Origin: a bacterium
Lineage (GTDB): Bacteria; SZUA-79; Acidulodesulfobacterales; Acidulodesulfobacteraceae
DNA length: 64,000 bases
Assembly (NCBI GenBank): GCA_021809845.1
Contig: JAJZJW010000001.1
Span: 15,028-79,027, forward strand
Direction of reading: 5' to 3'
Numbering within the stretch: the stretch's first letter is position 1; each line of letters begins with the position of its first letter. The translations under genes were made by a program, and so were the position numbers. Under the pieces are notes generated by a model. It was not told where the DNA came from. It did not search any database and was given only the letters and a program-made list of their open reading frames with translations. This document shows positions 30,670-39,569 of this stretch, piece after piece.

Positions 30670-31659
30670 ATGGTAAAAACGGCGACTAAGGCTAGAAAAA
30701 AAAGCGATGTTGAAACTGCTAAAGCTGGAAGAATTTCTCCATTTAACAGCTCTAAAGTTTGGATGGACGGAAAATTTGTTGATTACAGCGATGCAAATAT
30801 TTCGGTAAATTCTCATAGTTTGCATTATGGTCTTGGCGCTTTTGAGGGTATACGTTGCTATGAAACATCTCATGGCGGTTCCGCTGTATTCAGATTAAAA
30901 GAACATATAGACAGATTATTCAATTCATGCCATATTCTTCAAATTACTATTCCTTTTTCAAAAGAAGAGATTTTTAACGCTGTTGTCGAGTTGGTAAAAA
31001 TCAATAAATTTAAAGGATGCTACATCAGACCTATAGTTTATATCGGAGATGGCGGCGGGTTGGGGATTTTTATTAAAGAATATGACGTAAAGGTCTCGAT
31101 TTCTGCATGGGTCTGGGGGGCTTATCTAGGAGAAGAAGCATTAAGAGGCGGTATAAGGGCAAAAGTTTCTTCTTATGCAAGATTTCATGTAAACACTTTC
31201 ATGGGAATGTCAAAATCTACCGGTCAGTATATAAATTCGATACTTGCCAAAAAAGAAGTTGTATTAGCAGGATATGATGAAGCGATAATGCTTGATACTT
31301 CAGGTTTTGTGTGCGAAGCCAGCGGAGAAAATATTTTTATTTATTCAGGCGGATATATTAAAACCCCGCCGTTGTCATCTGTTCTGCCCGGAATAACCAG
31401 AGACGGTGCAATAGAAGTTATTCAGAATGAAATGAAAATACCCATTAAGGAGGAAAGGATAACTCGGGATGAATTGTATATTGCAGACGAGGTTTTTTTA
31501 ACAGGAACTGCGGCAGAAATCACCCCCGTCAAGGAAATTGACGACAGAAAGATAGGTAAAGGAAAGGCAGGCGATGTTACCTTGGATTTACAGGACATAT
31601 TTTTCAAAATTGTCAAAGGAGAAAACAAGAAATACAGCAAGTGGCTTACAAAGGTTTAA
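30670..31659 (+). CDS. ilvE: Branched-chain amino-acid aminotransferase
   Basis: PLP-dependent fold-type IV aminotransferase for the last step of Leu/Ile/Val synthesis. Motifs: HSLHYGLGAFEGIRCY, RLKEHIDRLFNS, GMSKSTGQYINS (the Lys is the probable PLP Schiff-base residue), GYDEAIMLD, EASGENIF, LPGITRDGAIEV and ADEVFLTGTAAEITPV. The protein has 329 residues. The first 25 are a Lys/Ala-rich extension compared with the usual start near SSKVWMDGKFVDY. A GAGG-type Shine-Dalgarno (30650-30654) supports the ATG at 30670. D-amino-acid transaminase and 4-amino-4-deoxychorismate lyase are close homologues, but length and motifs favour IlvE. Confidence 0.93.
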   Translation: MVKTATKARKKSDVETAKAGRISPFNSSKVWMDGKFVDYSDANISVNSHSLHYGLGAFEGIRCYETSHGGSAVFRLKEHIDRLFNSCHILQITIPFSKEEIFNAVVELVKINKFKGCYIRPIVYIGDGGGLGIFIKEYDVKVSISAWVWGAYLGEEALRGGIRAKVSSYARFHVNTFMGMSKSTGQYINSILAKKEVVLAGYDEAIMLDTSGFVCEASGENIFIYSGGYIKTPPLSSVLPGITRDGAIEVIQNEMKIPIKEERITRDELYIADEVFLTGTAAEITPVKEIDDRKIGKGKAGDVTLDLQDIFFKIVKGENKKYSKWLTKV

Positions 31660-31737
31660 TATAATAATATAATAAAATGGTTAAGAAATTTAAAAAATAA
31701 GATAATCAGGTTTGGAAAATCTAAGCAATTAAAATCA

Positions 31738-31876
31738 GAAATCATAGAATTAGAAATAATACCCGATGATGTTCATCCTTTAATGCAAGCGGGTTAAGCG
31801 GGGCATTGAACTTAGCATAGAATTAGAAATAATACCCGATGATGTTCATCCATTAGTAGAAGTAGTATTTTTATGA
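31738..31876 (+). pseudogene. Duplicated remnant of an IS200/IS605 TnpA (Y1 transposase)
   Basis: Two short frames encode IELEIIPDDVHPLMQAG (31738-31797) and IELEIIPDDVHPLVEV (31814-31876). They resemble the TnpA core around MPDHVHLLV. The HUH pair is damaged, since the first His is Asp. The 36-nt block at 31743 recurs at 31816, a 73-bp step. No Tyr-containing C-terminal half is present. This is a broken fragment caught in a local duplication between ilvE and the converging glycosyltransferase gene. Confidence 0.55.
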
Positions 31877-31887
31877 AACAATCAAGT

Positions 31888-32724
31888 TTATTGTTGATGC
31901 TGATTTAGGTAATAATTTTTTTTAAGATATATTTTAAATAAATCAATAATCATCGGGATAGAATCAATCATAATATTTACATGACCTCCGGTTCTATGAC
32001 ACCACTCTACTGCTATTTCTTTAACCTTTATTTTATTTAATTCTGCGATATAAAGTACTTCAACGTCAAAAGAAAAGCCGTTAACTGTTACTTTTGAAAA
32101 TATTTTTTGTGCCGCTTCTTTTCTGAAAGCTTTAAAACCGCATTGCGAATCGTGATAATTCAGACCCAGCAATTGCGATTTTAGCAGACTGAATGTTTTT
32201 CCGACCATATTTCTAAACGGGGGCTGCTGAACAATCGTAGAATTTTCCGGCAAGTATCTTGAACCTATAATAACATCGACATCGGGCTCATTTTTGAATA
32301 TATTTATAAATTTTGATATTTCTTGTTCATCGGTTGATAAATCCGCATCCATAAAAAAGATATATTCATAGTTTGCCGCAAGCATTCCTGATTTGACAGC
32401 GGCGCCTTTACCGCTTTTTGTGATTGTGATAATTCTTAAATCTGAATTTGAGATATCTTTTAAAGCATTAATAGTGTGGTCCGTACTTCCGTCGTCAACG
32501 GCAATAATTTCATAGTTGATTTTTTTTAGCTTTAAAAAAGTTCGTAATTTTGATATGGTATATTTTATTCGTTTTTCTTCGTTAAAAGCTGGAATTACTA
32601 TTGACAATGAAGGTTTGTCTGCCTTGCGCGTAGCATTTGCCGCAGTGGCTGCGCCGGTCTCAGCGTATTTATCTGTGTTTGTATTTGTATCTATGTCAGT
32701 GTTTGTATTTGTTTTTTTTATCAT
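31888..32724 (-). CDS. Glycosyltransferase family 2, dolichyl-phosphate-glucosyltransferase (ALG5/DPM)-like
   Basis: Cytoplasmic-face GT-A enzyme predicted to transfer a sugar from a nucleotide donor to a polyprenyl phosphate. Motifs: LSIVIPAFNEEKRI, IIAVDDGSTDHT, GKGAAVKSGM, FFMDADLST (DxD), GSRYLP, and DSQCGFKAF. The last of these is typical of the ALG5/DPM1-like group. The 278 residues lack the C-terminal membrane helices of DpmG/GtrB types. The first about 36 residues are low-complexity (TNTDIDTNTNTDK). The extension is A-rich on the coding strand even though the gene is on the minus strand. Its acceptor is unknown; the neighbouring genes suggest envelope glycan synthesis. Confidence 0.87.
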   Translation of the reverse strand: MIKKTNTNTDIDTNTNTDKYAETGAATAANATRKADKPSLSIVIPAFNEEKRIKYTISKLRTFLKLKKINYEIIAVDDGSTDHTINALKDISNSDLRIITITKSGKGAAVKSGMLAANYEYIFFMDADLSTDEQEISKFINIFKNEPDVDVIIGSRYLPENSTIVQQPPFRNMVGKTFSLLKSQLLGLNYHDSQCGFKAFRKEAAQKIFSKVTVNGFSFDVEVLYIAELNKIKVKEIAVEWCHRTGGHVNIMIDSIPMIIDLFKIYLKKNYYLNQHQQ

Positions 32725-32819
32725 ATATTTATATACGAACTAGCTATATTTTTTTATATTAATATTGTATTGCACGTTGCGCTTTTTATTTTCGGTTATT
32801 TTATTATTAATTGACTGAT

Positions 32820-33100
32820 TTATTGCTATTTTATTTCACTATTTTATTATTATTTAACTATTTCATTGCTATTTTATTTCACTATTTTATTATTATTTAA
32901 CTATTTCATTGCTATTTTATTTCACTATTTTATTATTATTTAACTATTTCATTGCTATTTTATTTCACTATTTTATTATTATTTAACTATTTCATTGCTA
33001 TTTTATTTCATTGTTTTATTATTAATTAACTGATTTATTGCTATTTTATTTCACTATTTTATTATTATTTAACTATTTCATTGCTATTTTATTTTTTTAA
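32820..33100. repeat. 43-bp tandem repeat, 6-7 copies
   Basis: TTGCTATTTTATTTCACT recurs at 43-bp steps from about 32823, with a variant copy near 33000. It occupies most of the 494-bp divergent gap between the GT2 and the deacetylase gene. The remaining sequence is AT-rich and contains ACACTAACAT near 33127. Confidence 0.9.
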
Positions 33101-33218
33101 AAACGTCCAACTTAGTTATAATTATACACTAACATATTTTTTATTTAAACTCTAATTTTCGGCAAATAAAAATTTAATTGATTTTATCTGCTTCTACTTA
33201 ATATTATTATATTTATAT

Positions 33219-34025
33219 ATGAATTATCTTAAAAGTAAATTTATCATCCTGCTTTATCACAAAATAGGCAATTATCCAGAAAACGCAAAATTTCCCGGAT
33301 TATATGTCAGCGAAAAAAATTTTGATAAGCAAATTAAATATTTAAAAAATAAAGGATATGTTTTTTTGACCCTCAGTGATATGAAACAGCTATATGATAA
33401 TGAATATCATCCTGACCAAAATAATTTAAACTCAATCCCTCATAATAATAATTTTGTTACAGATACATTGGACAGCAAAGATAATAAAAAAAATAAATTT
33501 GTATCAATAACTTTTGATGACGGTTCAAGGTCTATTTATACAAAAGGGCTGAAAATTATAAAAGACAATAATGTAAAGGCAACTGTTTTTATGGTTTCAG
33601 ACTTAATAGGAAATGTTAATGTCTGGGATATTAAAAATGGAGAAAGTAAAGATGAAATGCTAAATTTGGATGAACTGCAGGAGATGATAAAAGCCGGTAT
33701 AGAAATAGGAGCGCATACTAAAACCCATCCGCATTTGACTTTGATTTCGGAGAAAAATGCCTATGAAGAAATTTTGGCTTCAAAAAAAATTCTTGAAGAA
33801 AAATTAAACATTAATATTAATTTCTTTGCTTATCCTTACGGTGATTATAATGAAAATATAAAAAAATTAGTTGAAAAAGCCGGATTTCAAGGCGCAGTTA
33901 TAACTAAAACAGGCATAGTAAAAAATAATGCCGATTTCTTTGCGTTAAGACGGGTGGCTATTAGGCACAACACAGATTTCTTCAAATTTAAGAGGAAAAT
34001 ATTTAAGGTAAAACATTTTTATTAA
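33219..34025 (+). CDS. Polysaccharide deacetylase (CE4/NodB homology)
   Basis: Predicted metal-dependent deacetylase of an N-acetylated glycan. NodB motifs are present: TFDDG (catalytic base Asp and metal Asp) and HTKTHPHL (metal His residues). The FFAYPYGDYN motif and a late RRVAIRHNT segment complete the fold. The 268-residue protein begins KSKFIILLYHKIG without a cleavable signal peptide, so it may be cytoplasmic or use a non-classical route. A short Asn-rich stretch lies at about 65-95. The location among glycosyltransferases suggests a role in LPS or capsule modification; peptidoglycan is an alternative substrate. Confidence 0.88.
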   Translation: MNYLKSKFIILLYHKIGNYPENAKFPGLYVSEKNFDKQIKYLKNKGYVFLTLSDMKQLYDNEYHPDQNNLNSIPHNNNFVTDTLDSKDNKKNKFVSITFDDGSRSIYTKGLKIIKDNNVKATVFMVSDLIGNVNVWDIKNGESKDEMLNLDELQEMIKAGIEIGAHTKTHPHLTLISEKNAYEEILASKKILEEKLNININFFAYPYGDYNENIKKLVEKAGFQGAVITKTGIVKNNADFFALRRVAIRHNTDFFKFKRKIFKVKHFY

Positions 34026-34084
34026 TTTCTTAATTTATTAATCATGTAATATAAACAATATAAATAGATAATAAAAACATATAA

Positions 34085-34300
34085 TATAGATATATAATAG
34101 AAATATATGATAAAAATATATGATAGAAATATATGATAAAAATATATAAATAAAACATATAATATAGATATGATAGAAATATATGATAAAAATATATAAA
34201 TAAAACATATAATTAGTAGAAATATATAATAGAAAAAAAATATTAAAAATTTAAAATAAAAATATTTAAAGTAAAATATTTTTTATTAATTTATCTTAAC
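34085..34300. repeat. Short ATATATGATA repeats and duplicate of the deacetylase 3' end
   Basis: Words ATATATGATAAAAAT and ATATATGATAGAAAT alternate from 34085 to about 34235. At 34260-34300, AAATATTTAAAGTAAAATATTTTTTATTAATTTAT-like sequence (positions only) copies, with a few mismatches, the last codons and stop of the deacetylase gene (33999-34040). This is a second case of a gene 3' end duplicated downstream. Confidence 0.72.
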
Positions 34301-34331
34301 TTATTTTATTGATAGCATTTGATAGCATGAT

Positions 34332-35690
34332 ATGACGGAAAAACACAATATTAAAAAAATTCTGATTATTAAGCTAAGTTCAATCGGGGATTGTCTACTT
34401 GCAACCCCTGCTATTGAATCAATAAGGAAAGCTTATCCCAAAAGTTTAATAACGTGGCTGATAGAGGATAAGTCAAAGGATATTGCTTTATTAAACCCGC
34501 ATATAAATAAAGTAATTGTTATTGATAAGAAAAATTATAGATTAAAGGATTACTTAAAATTGGCAGCTGCGCTTAAATCTGAAAAATATGACATGTCTAT
34601 CGACCTTCAAGGTGTTGACAGAACATCTTTATTTGCTTTTTTGAGCGGTGCAAAAGAAAGATATGTTGAAGAATATGCAAATCTCGGTTTTTTATCCAAT
34701 AAAAAAATTAACAGAAAAGGAAGAAAACCGGAGCATGCGGCAAAATTTTATCTATATCTTGCGGCATCATCCGGCGGAGCTGTTCTCGATAATATAAAGC
34801 CGCTCTTTAAAACAAATAAAGCGGATAAAGACTTTGCAGACAAATTTATATCAGAAAAATTCAGTTCCGATAAAAATACTGTTTTTATCGGAATTAATCC
34901 CGGCGGAGCTTGGGCTACAAAAAAATGGCCTGACGAATATTTTGCCAAACTTTTAGAATTAATTTTAAAAAAATATAATGCCAGAATCGTAATATTTGGC
35001 GGCAAGGAAGATAAAATTTCAGCAAAAAATATAATAAGTTTTTTACGAAGCAGTTTACTATCGGGCGCAAGTGCCGATGCAGTAAACAGCGACATTTATG
35101 GCAAATTTGTTGCAGATGCAACAGGTCAAACTACATTGATGCAGGCAAAAGAGCTAATCGCAAAAATGGATTATTTTATAACAGGAGATTCCGGACTTAT
35201 GCATATAGCGGCAAGCATCGAAAACGGTCCTGAAATAATTTCTCTGTTCGGACCCACGAGCGCCGAATTGACAGGACCTATAGGAGAAGATAATATTAAA
35301 ATTTTAAAGAGCAGCCTTATTTGCTCACCCTGTTTTGGAAAATCTTGTATTTTGACAGATAAAAAAAAAGATAAAAAAGAAATGAATTTTGTTAAAACCA
35401 ACACCGCAAAGGACGCTGACAATATTGATAATATTAATAATATTAATATCTATGCAAATGCAAATGCCGGCATGAGTTCCGATGTTAATGGAAAGAGGGA
35501 TATAAATGTCAATGTTAAGAATAATGATGTCATTAATAAAGCTTCTGATTCCGGTATCGTTAATATTAATAAGTTTGATTTGGATATAGATTTAAGTGTA
35601 AATTCAAAACAATTCGCATTATGTATGAAAAAAATTTGCGTAAGGGATGTGTTCCGGTTAATTTCTAACAAGCAAGACAACCAAGCATAA
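34332..35690 (+). CDS. Heptosyltransferase-type glycosyltransferase (GT9) with C-terminal insertion
   Basis: GT9/ADP-heptose:LPS heptosyltransferase family, acting on the cytoplasmic face of the inner membrane during LPS core assembly. Motifs: ILIIKLSSIGDCLLATPAI at the N-terminus; GINPGGAWATKKWP; FGGKEDK; FITGDSGLMHIAAS; LFGPTSAELTGPIG. It is 452 residues against about 350. An Asp/Asn/Ile/Val-rich block at about residues 344-420 (nt 35360-35590) separates the two halves of the C-terminal cysteine region (CSPCFGKSC and FALCMKKIC). The precise acceptor cannot be deduced. A second GT9 gene lies 1.5 kb downstream. Confidence 0.9.
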   Translation: MTEKHNIKKILIIKLSSIGDCLLATPAIESIRKAYPKSLITWLIEDKSKDIALLNPHINKVIVIDKKNYRLKDYLKLAAALKSEKYDMSIDLQGVDRTSLFAFLSGAKERYVEEYANLGFLSNKKINRKGRKPEHAAKFYLYLAASSGGAVLDNIKPLFKTNKADKDFADKFISEKFSSDKNTVFIGINPGGAWATKKWPDEYFAKLLELILKKYNARIVIFGGKEDKISAKNIISFLRSSLLSGASADAVNSDIYGKFVADATGQTTLMQAKELIAKMDYFITGDSGLMHIAASIENGPEIISLFGPTSAELTGPIGEDNIKILKSSLICSPCFGKSCILTDKKKDKKEMNFVKTNTAKDADNIDNINNINIYANANAGMSSDVNGKRDINVNVKNNDVINKASDSGIVNINKFDLDIDLSVNSKQFALCMKKICVRDVFRLISNKQDNQA

Positions 35691-35741
35691 TTTAAATACA
35701 TTGGATATTTAATCGGATATTTATATCGATAACGTTAAACA

Positions 35742-37103
35742 ATGATAAAAATTATAAGAAACATTAAAGAACTGGAAAACTTAAAAGATGAATGGAATAC
35801 ACTCCTGCAGGAAAGCAGGAATAATAATGTATTTTTAACTTATGATTGGATATATTTATGGATTAAATATTTTTTAGATGGCGGAAGAAGAAGCAGCCTT
35901 TTTATTGTGTGCAGTTATGATAAAAATAATAAAATTGAGGCTATAGCACCATTTTTTATCAAAAGATTTTTCTTGTTTTTTAATGCGGTAATGTTTATAA
36001 GCCATGATTTTTCTGATTATTTAGACATTATTATTCATAAGCAGTCAAATTCTGAAGATATTGTTGCAAAGATTTTGAATGCAATTAAAGAAAATCATAT
36101 CGCAAATATAATATTTTTAAAACAGGTATCTGAATTATTGCTTGAAAATATAAATAATATAAATAAAACAAATAATATAAATGATGTAAACAATGTAAAT
36201 AATGCAACTAAAATAACTAATACAAATAATACAAACAATATAAATAATACGATTAAGATAACTAATGTAAATAATGTAAATAATGTAAGCGATGCAACTA
36301 ATATAGTCCATACAACTAGGATAACCAATATAACCAATACAACCAATACAACCAATACAACCAATATAGCTAAGTTAACTAATATAAATAAGATAAATAA
36401 CGATAAATATGAGCAAACAGCCTATTCTTTGACATATAAAGAAAGCGGTGATTGTTATTATATAAAATTGCCGGACAGGATAGACGAATATATGAAGCAA
36501 TTTAATTCTAAACAGAGATATAATATATTAAGCAGGGTTGAAAAAGCTAAGAAACAATCCGTTGAATATATTAGTTCCGAAAAGATAGACAATGATTCAT
36601 TAGATTTACTTTTAGATAATTTTTTTAGATTGCATCAAAAACGTTGGAACGAGAAAGGACAAGGCGGGGTTTTTAGTAACAGCAAAATAAAATCATTTTT
36701 TAAAGAAATATTCGGCAGTCTTTTTAAAAAAAATATGTTGGCTCTATCATTTTTAAAATATAATAACGAATTTATATCTGCCGCTATATGTTTTGATTAT
36801 GCAGGAAGCAGACAGGTCTACCTGCCCGGTTTTGACACAAAATATTCTAACTTGTATCCGGGTATAGTTTTGACCTATTATAATATTAGAGAAGCAATAG
36901 ACAAAAAATATTTGGAATTTGACTTTTTAAAAGGCGGGGAGGAATATAAAAAAAGGTTTTTAGGAATAAAAAGGAAAAATTATAAGCTTTACTTATATAA
37001 AAGCAAATTTATTTTTTATATATTTAAACTTAGCTTGTTCTTTAATAACGAAGTAAAAAATAAGACTAAGGAATATTTTTTAAATATTTTCAGAAAAAGA
37101 TAA
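35742..37103 (+). CDS. FemAB/BcsL-like GNAT acyltransferase-type protein with Asn/Thr insertion
   Basis: Resembles the CelD/BcsL (Acetyltransf_6) family of GNAT-fold proteins found in exopolysaccharide and cell-wall loci. Support comes from the N-terminal LKDEWNTLLQESRNNNVFLTYDWIYLWIKYF. The C-terminal part has RLHQKRWNEKGQGG, ISAAICFDYAG, YLPGFDTKYSNLYPGIVLTY and EFDFLKGGEEYKKRFLG. The 453 residues include a block of Asn/Thr/Ile/Val repeats at about 138-224 (nt 36150-36412), with runs such as TNITNTTNTTNTTN. This block sits between the two GNAT-like halves. The substrate is unknown. It is probably part of the surface-glycan block. Confidence 0.78.
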   Translation: MIKIIRNIKELENLKDEWNTLLQESRNNNVFLTYDWIYLWIKYFLDGGRRSSLFIVCSYDKNNKIEAIAPFFIKRFFLFFNAVMFISHDFSDYLDIIIHKQSNSEDIVAKILNAIKENHIANIIFLKQVSELLLENINNINKTNNINDVNNVNNATKITNTNNTNNINNTIKITNVNNVNNVSDATNIVHTTRITNITNTTNTTNTTNIAKLTNINKINNDKYEQTAYSLTYKESGDCYYIKLPDRIDEYMKQFNSKQRYNILSRVEKAKKQSVEYISSEKIDNDSLDLLLDNFFRLHQKRWNEKGQGGVFSNSKIKSFFKEIFGSLFKKNMLALSFLKYNNEFISAAICFDYAGSRQVYLPGFDTKYSNLYPGIVLTYYNIREAIDKKYLEFDFLKGGEEYKKRFLGIKRKNYKLYLYKSKFIFYIFKLSLFFNNEVKNKTKEYFLNIFRKR

Positions 37104-37111
37104 TTCTCTGA

Positions 37112-37240
37112 GGTATTATAAGGCGTCATAAAGTATCATAAAATATAAAATATAAAAATATATGCAGACAAAAAACTTTCTTATTTTCGGACTAAATTTT
37201 ACAAGGTATTATAAAAGTGTTATAAAGTAAATAATAAATT
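37112..37240. repeat. 79-bp duplication of the downstream GT9 5' end with mimic upstream ORF
   Basis: The sequence around the start of the next gene (ATGCAGACAAAAAACTTTC..., 37241) is present 79 bp earlier at 37162, with two mismatches in about 40 nt. Upstream flanks GGTATTATAA also repeat. The copy opens a 22-codon ORF (37162-37230, MQTKNFLIFGLN...) whose first 12 residues are identical to the real protein. Confidence 0.9.
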
Positions 37241-38275
37241 ATGCAGACAAAAAACTTTCTTATTTTCGGATTAAATTATATAGGCGATGTGCTTATGCTG
37301 ACCCCGGCAATAAGAGCCTTAAAATTAAAGTTTCCGGATGCCAATATTTACGTGTTGGTTTCGGAAACAGCCGCCCCATTATTATACAGAAATCCAGATG
37401 TTTTTAAAGTTATCGAAAGAAAAAAACATAAAGGTATAATAAATATTATATATCTTTATAAATTATACAAAGAACTGAAGAAATATAATTTTTATGCGTG
37501 CATAAATTTTTTAGCCTCATTTGAATTTGCGTTTTTGTCTTTTTTTATTTCAAAAAAAAGAATTGGAATAAGTAATTCTAAAACATTTTTATTTTATAAC
37601 TATAAAATAAAGAATGATAGAAAAATTCACAACATAGATAGAGCGTTAAAATTTATTGAAGTTTTTTCAATTACGGAGAAATATAATTCAAGACAGCTTA
37701 TATATATCCCTTCTGAAGAAGATATTAAGACGGCAATAAATTTATTGAAAGATTCAAATGTTCACAAAGCAAATATCGTTATATTTTCCCCGGGTTCAAC
37801 AAGAAGCTCAAAAGAAGCCAATCCCGAACTTTTTTCTTTGTTCGCCGAATATCTTAACAAATTGGGCTATTATGTGATAATTACAGGTTCAAAAAAGGAT
37901 ATTCCGCTTGCCGATAAAATTTATAGGTTAATAAGCGATAAAAAATTAACCGTCAATCTAACCGGTATTACAAATATTTACATGCTCGGAGGGTTAATTA
38001 AAATATCTAAGCTGGTTGTTGCGGTGGACAATGGGGTAATGCATCTTGCATCAGCCATAAATACGCCCTTAATAGCACTTTTTGGTTCAACTGATCCGGC
38101 AATATGCGGTCCTGTGAATGATAGCAGTTATGTTATAGATAAAAAAACAGATTGTTATCATTGTTTTTTGAATACATGCGATAAAGAAAGTTTTTTAAAA
38201 AATGATTATCCTGATTGCATGGGCAATATTGAATTATATGATTTAACGGATGCTATGAAAAGCCTTAAGATTTAA
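37241..38275 (+). CDS. Heptosyltransferase-type glycosyltransferase (GT9)
   Basis: Second GT9 family enzyme, 344 residues and of normal length. Motifs: LIFGLNYIGDVLMLTPAIRA, FSPGSTRSSKEANPELF, ITGSKKDIPLADKI, LVVAVDNGVMHLASAINTPL and LFGSTDPAICGP. The C-terminal cysteine cluster (CYHCFLNTC ... CMGNI) is typical for WaaF/WaaQ-type enzymes. It has no low-complexity insertion. The start is preceded by a duplicated copy of itself, so two closely similar translation starts exist 79 bp apart. It probably adds heptose or a related sugar to the LPS core. Confidence 0.91.
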   Translation: MQTKNFLIFGLNYIGDVLMLTPAIRALKLKFPDANIYVLVSETAAPLLYRNPDVFKVIERKKHKGIINIIYLYKLYKELKKYNFYACINFLASFEFAFLSFFISKKRIGISNSKTFLFYNYKIKNDRKIHNIDRALKFIEVFSITEKYNSRQLIYIPSEEDIKTAINLLKDSNVHKANIVIFSPGSTRSSKEANPELFSLFAEYLNKLGYYVIITGSKKDIPLADKIYRLISDKKLTVNLTGITNIYMLGGLIKISKLVVAVDNGVMHLASAINTPLIALFGSTDPAICGPVNDSSYVIDKKTDCYHCFLNTCDKESFLKNDYPDCMGNIELYDLTDAMKSLKI

Positions 38276-38327
38276 GATTTAACAATCAATTAGATTAATT
38301 AAATACGGCAAAGGCTTACAATTTATT

Positions 38328-38365
38328 CCCGACTTATAGAAGACGAGGTCTTCTTGCGGGTTTTT
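38328..38365 (+). terminator. Rho-independent terminator after the second GT9 gene
   Basis: AGAAGAC (38338-38344) pairs with GTCTTCT (38348-38354) across a GAG loop. CCCG and CGGG extend the stem after a bulged segment. TTTTT follows at 38361. It lies about 50 bp past the stop. Confidence 0.72.
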
Positions 38366-38385
38366 GATAAAAATATAAAAATAAA

Positions 38386-38445
38386 AATATAAAGTTGAAA
38401 ACATGAAAACTAAAAATATAAAGTTGAAAATATGAAACTTAAAAT
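38386..38445. repeat. 27-bp repeat before the GT2-like gene
   Basis: AAAAATATAAAGTTGAAAA plus ATGAAAC occurs at about 38386 and 38413, just before the true start at 38446. The copies place extra ATGAAA starts upstream (38403, 38431), each closed within a few codons. Confidence 0.65.
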
Positions 38446-39402
38446 ATGAAATTATCAGGTTTTACATTTATTAGAAACGGTATATTGATGGGCTATCCGT
38501 TTATAGAATCTATAAAGTCGGCGCTTCCTATTTGTGATGAGTTTGTAGTTGTTGTTTGCGACAGCGATGACGGAACAATGGAAAAATTAATTGAGCTGCA
38601 GTCTAAAGAGCCTAAAATAAAATTAATAGACTCCGACTGGAAACTAACCGAAAAAAAAGGTTTTATAATGTCGGAAAAAACAAATGTTGCAATAAGTCAT
38701 ATAACAGGGGATTACGGATTATATATTCAGTGCGATGAAGGGATTCATGAAAAAGACTATCCCGTTATAATAAAAGCGCTGGAGGATAATTTGAACAATA
38801 AAAAAATTAAAGGTTTTGAATTTAATTATATTCATTTTTTCGGAGGCTATTTTTCTTACGCTAAAAAATCGGAGAAAAAGTTTTTTTACGATAAAGAAGT
38901 GCGTATTATCAGGAACGACAAAACAGTTATATCATGGGGCGATGCGATGGGTTTCAAAGATATAAAAGGCAATAAAATTCATGTTGAGAACGGAAACGCA
39001 ATTTTATTAAATTCAGCTACAGTGTATCATTACGGCAGGGCGAAAAATCCTGCAAGTATGTATAAAAAAGAAAAAGCTATGGAAGAATTATATAACGGAA
39101 AAATATTGAATTTCTTCAAGAACTGGGTTTCAAATTTTGACCCTAGAGTAGATAAATACATATATTCAGATTTTAACTGGCTGGAAAGGATAAATAAAAA
39201 AAATCTTGATTTTCATCCTGAACCTTTCAGAAAACTCGCAGCTGCGCAAAATTGGGATATAGACGATTTTAAAAATTTCATGCCGCAGAAAAAAGGAATC
39301 AAGCAGCACTTTAAAATGTTTATATACCGCATAGTGAAAGATTCAATAAATGAATCAAAAAATGCGGCAATGAAAATAAGAAAATTTTTTAACTTTAATT
39401 AG
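38446..39402 (+). CDS. Glycosyltransferase family 2-like protein
   Basis: GT-A fold candidate of the GT2 type. It opens with SGFTFIRNGILMGYPFIESI, followed by CDEFVVVVCDSDDGT (nucleotide-binding strand) and GDYGLYIQCDEGIHE (probable DxD-equivalent CDE). A later RIIRNDKTVISWGDAMGFKD is followed by a GRAKNPASMYKKEKAMEEL helix. The 318 residues show no membrane helices or insertion. It lies between GT9 and GT4 genes. The donor and acceptor are unknown; WaaE/KdtX-like relatives act in LPS core synthesis. Confidence 0.8.
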   Translation: MKLSGFTFIRNGILMGYPFIESIKSALPICDEFVVVVCDSDDGTMEKLIELQSKEPKIKLIDSDWKLTEKKGFIMSEKTNVAISHITGDYGLYIQCDEGIHEKDYPVIIKALEDNLNNKKIKGFEFNYIHFFGGYFSYAKKSEKKFFYDKEVRIIRNDKTVISWGDAMGFKDIKGNKIHVENGNAILLNSATVYHYGRAKNPASMYKKEKAMEELYNGKILNFFKNWVSNFDPRVDKYIYSDFNWLERINKKNLDFHPEPFRKLAAAQNWDIDDFKNFMPQKKGIKQHFKMFIYRIVKDSINESKNAAMKIRKFFNFN

Positions 39403-39417
39403 TATATTAGATATAAT

Positions 39418-39496
39418 AAGGGCAGGCACTTTTTTTCATTCAAATTAATAATTAAAATAATTATATAATTGTAAATAAAAAGGTGTCTGCCTTTTA
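39418..39496. repeat. REP-like inverted pair
   Basis: AAGGGCAGGCACTTTTTT at 39418 and AAAAAGGTGTCTGCCTTTT at 39479 form an imperfect inverted repeat around an AT-rich centre. This is the clearest BIME-like arrangement of the TAGTGTCTGTC family in the window. Confidence 0.7.
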
Positions 39497-39569
39497 ACTA
39501 ACAATATGTCCCTTAATTAACTAATTAAAATAATTAAGCCTGATTAACTTTAAAAATAATGAATAAATA

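Noticed and set aside
36095-36364. Minus-strand Val/Leu-rich frame
   Set aside because: Antisense of the Asn/Thr insert in the FemAB-like gene.
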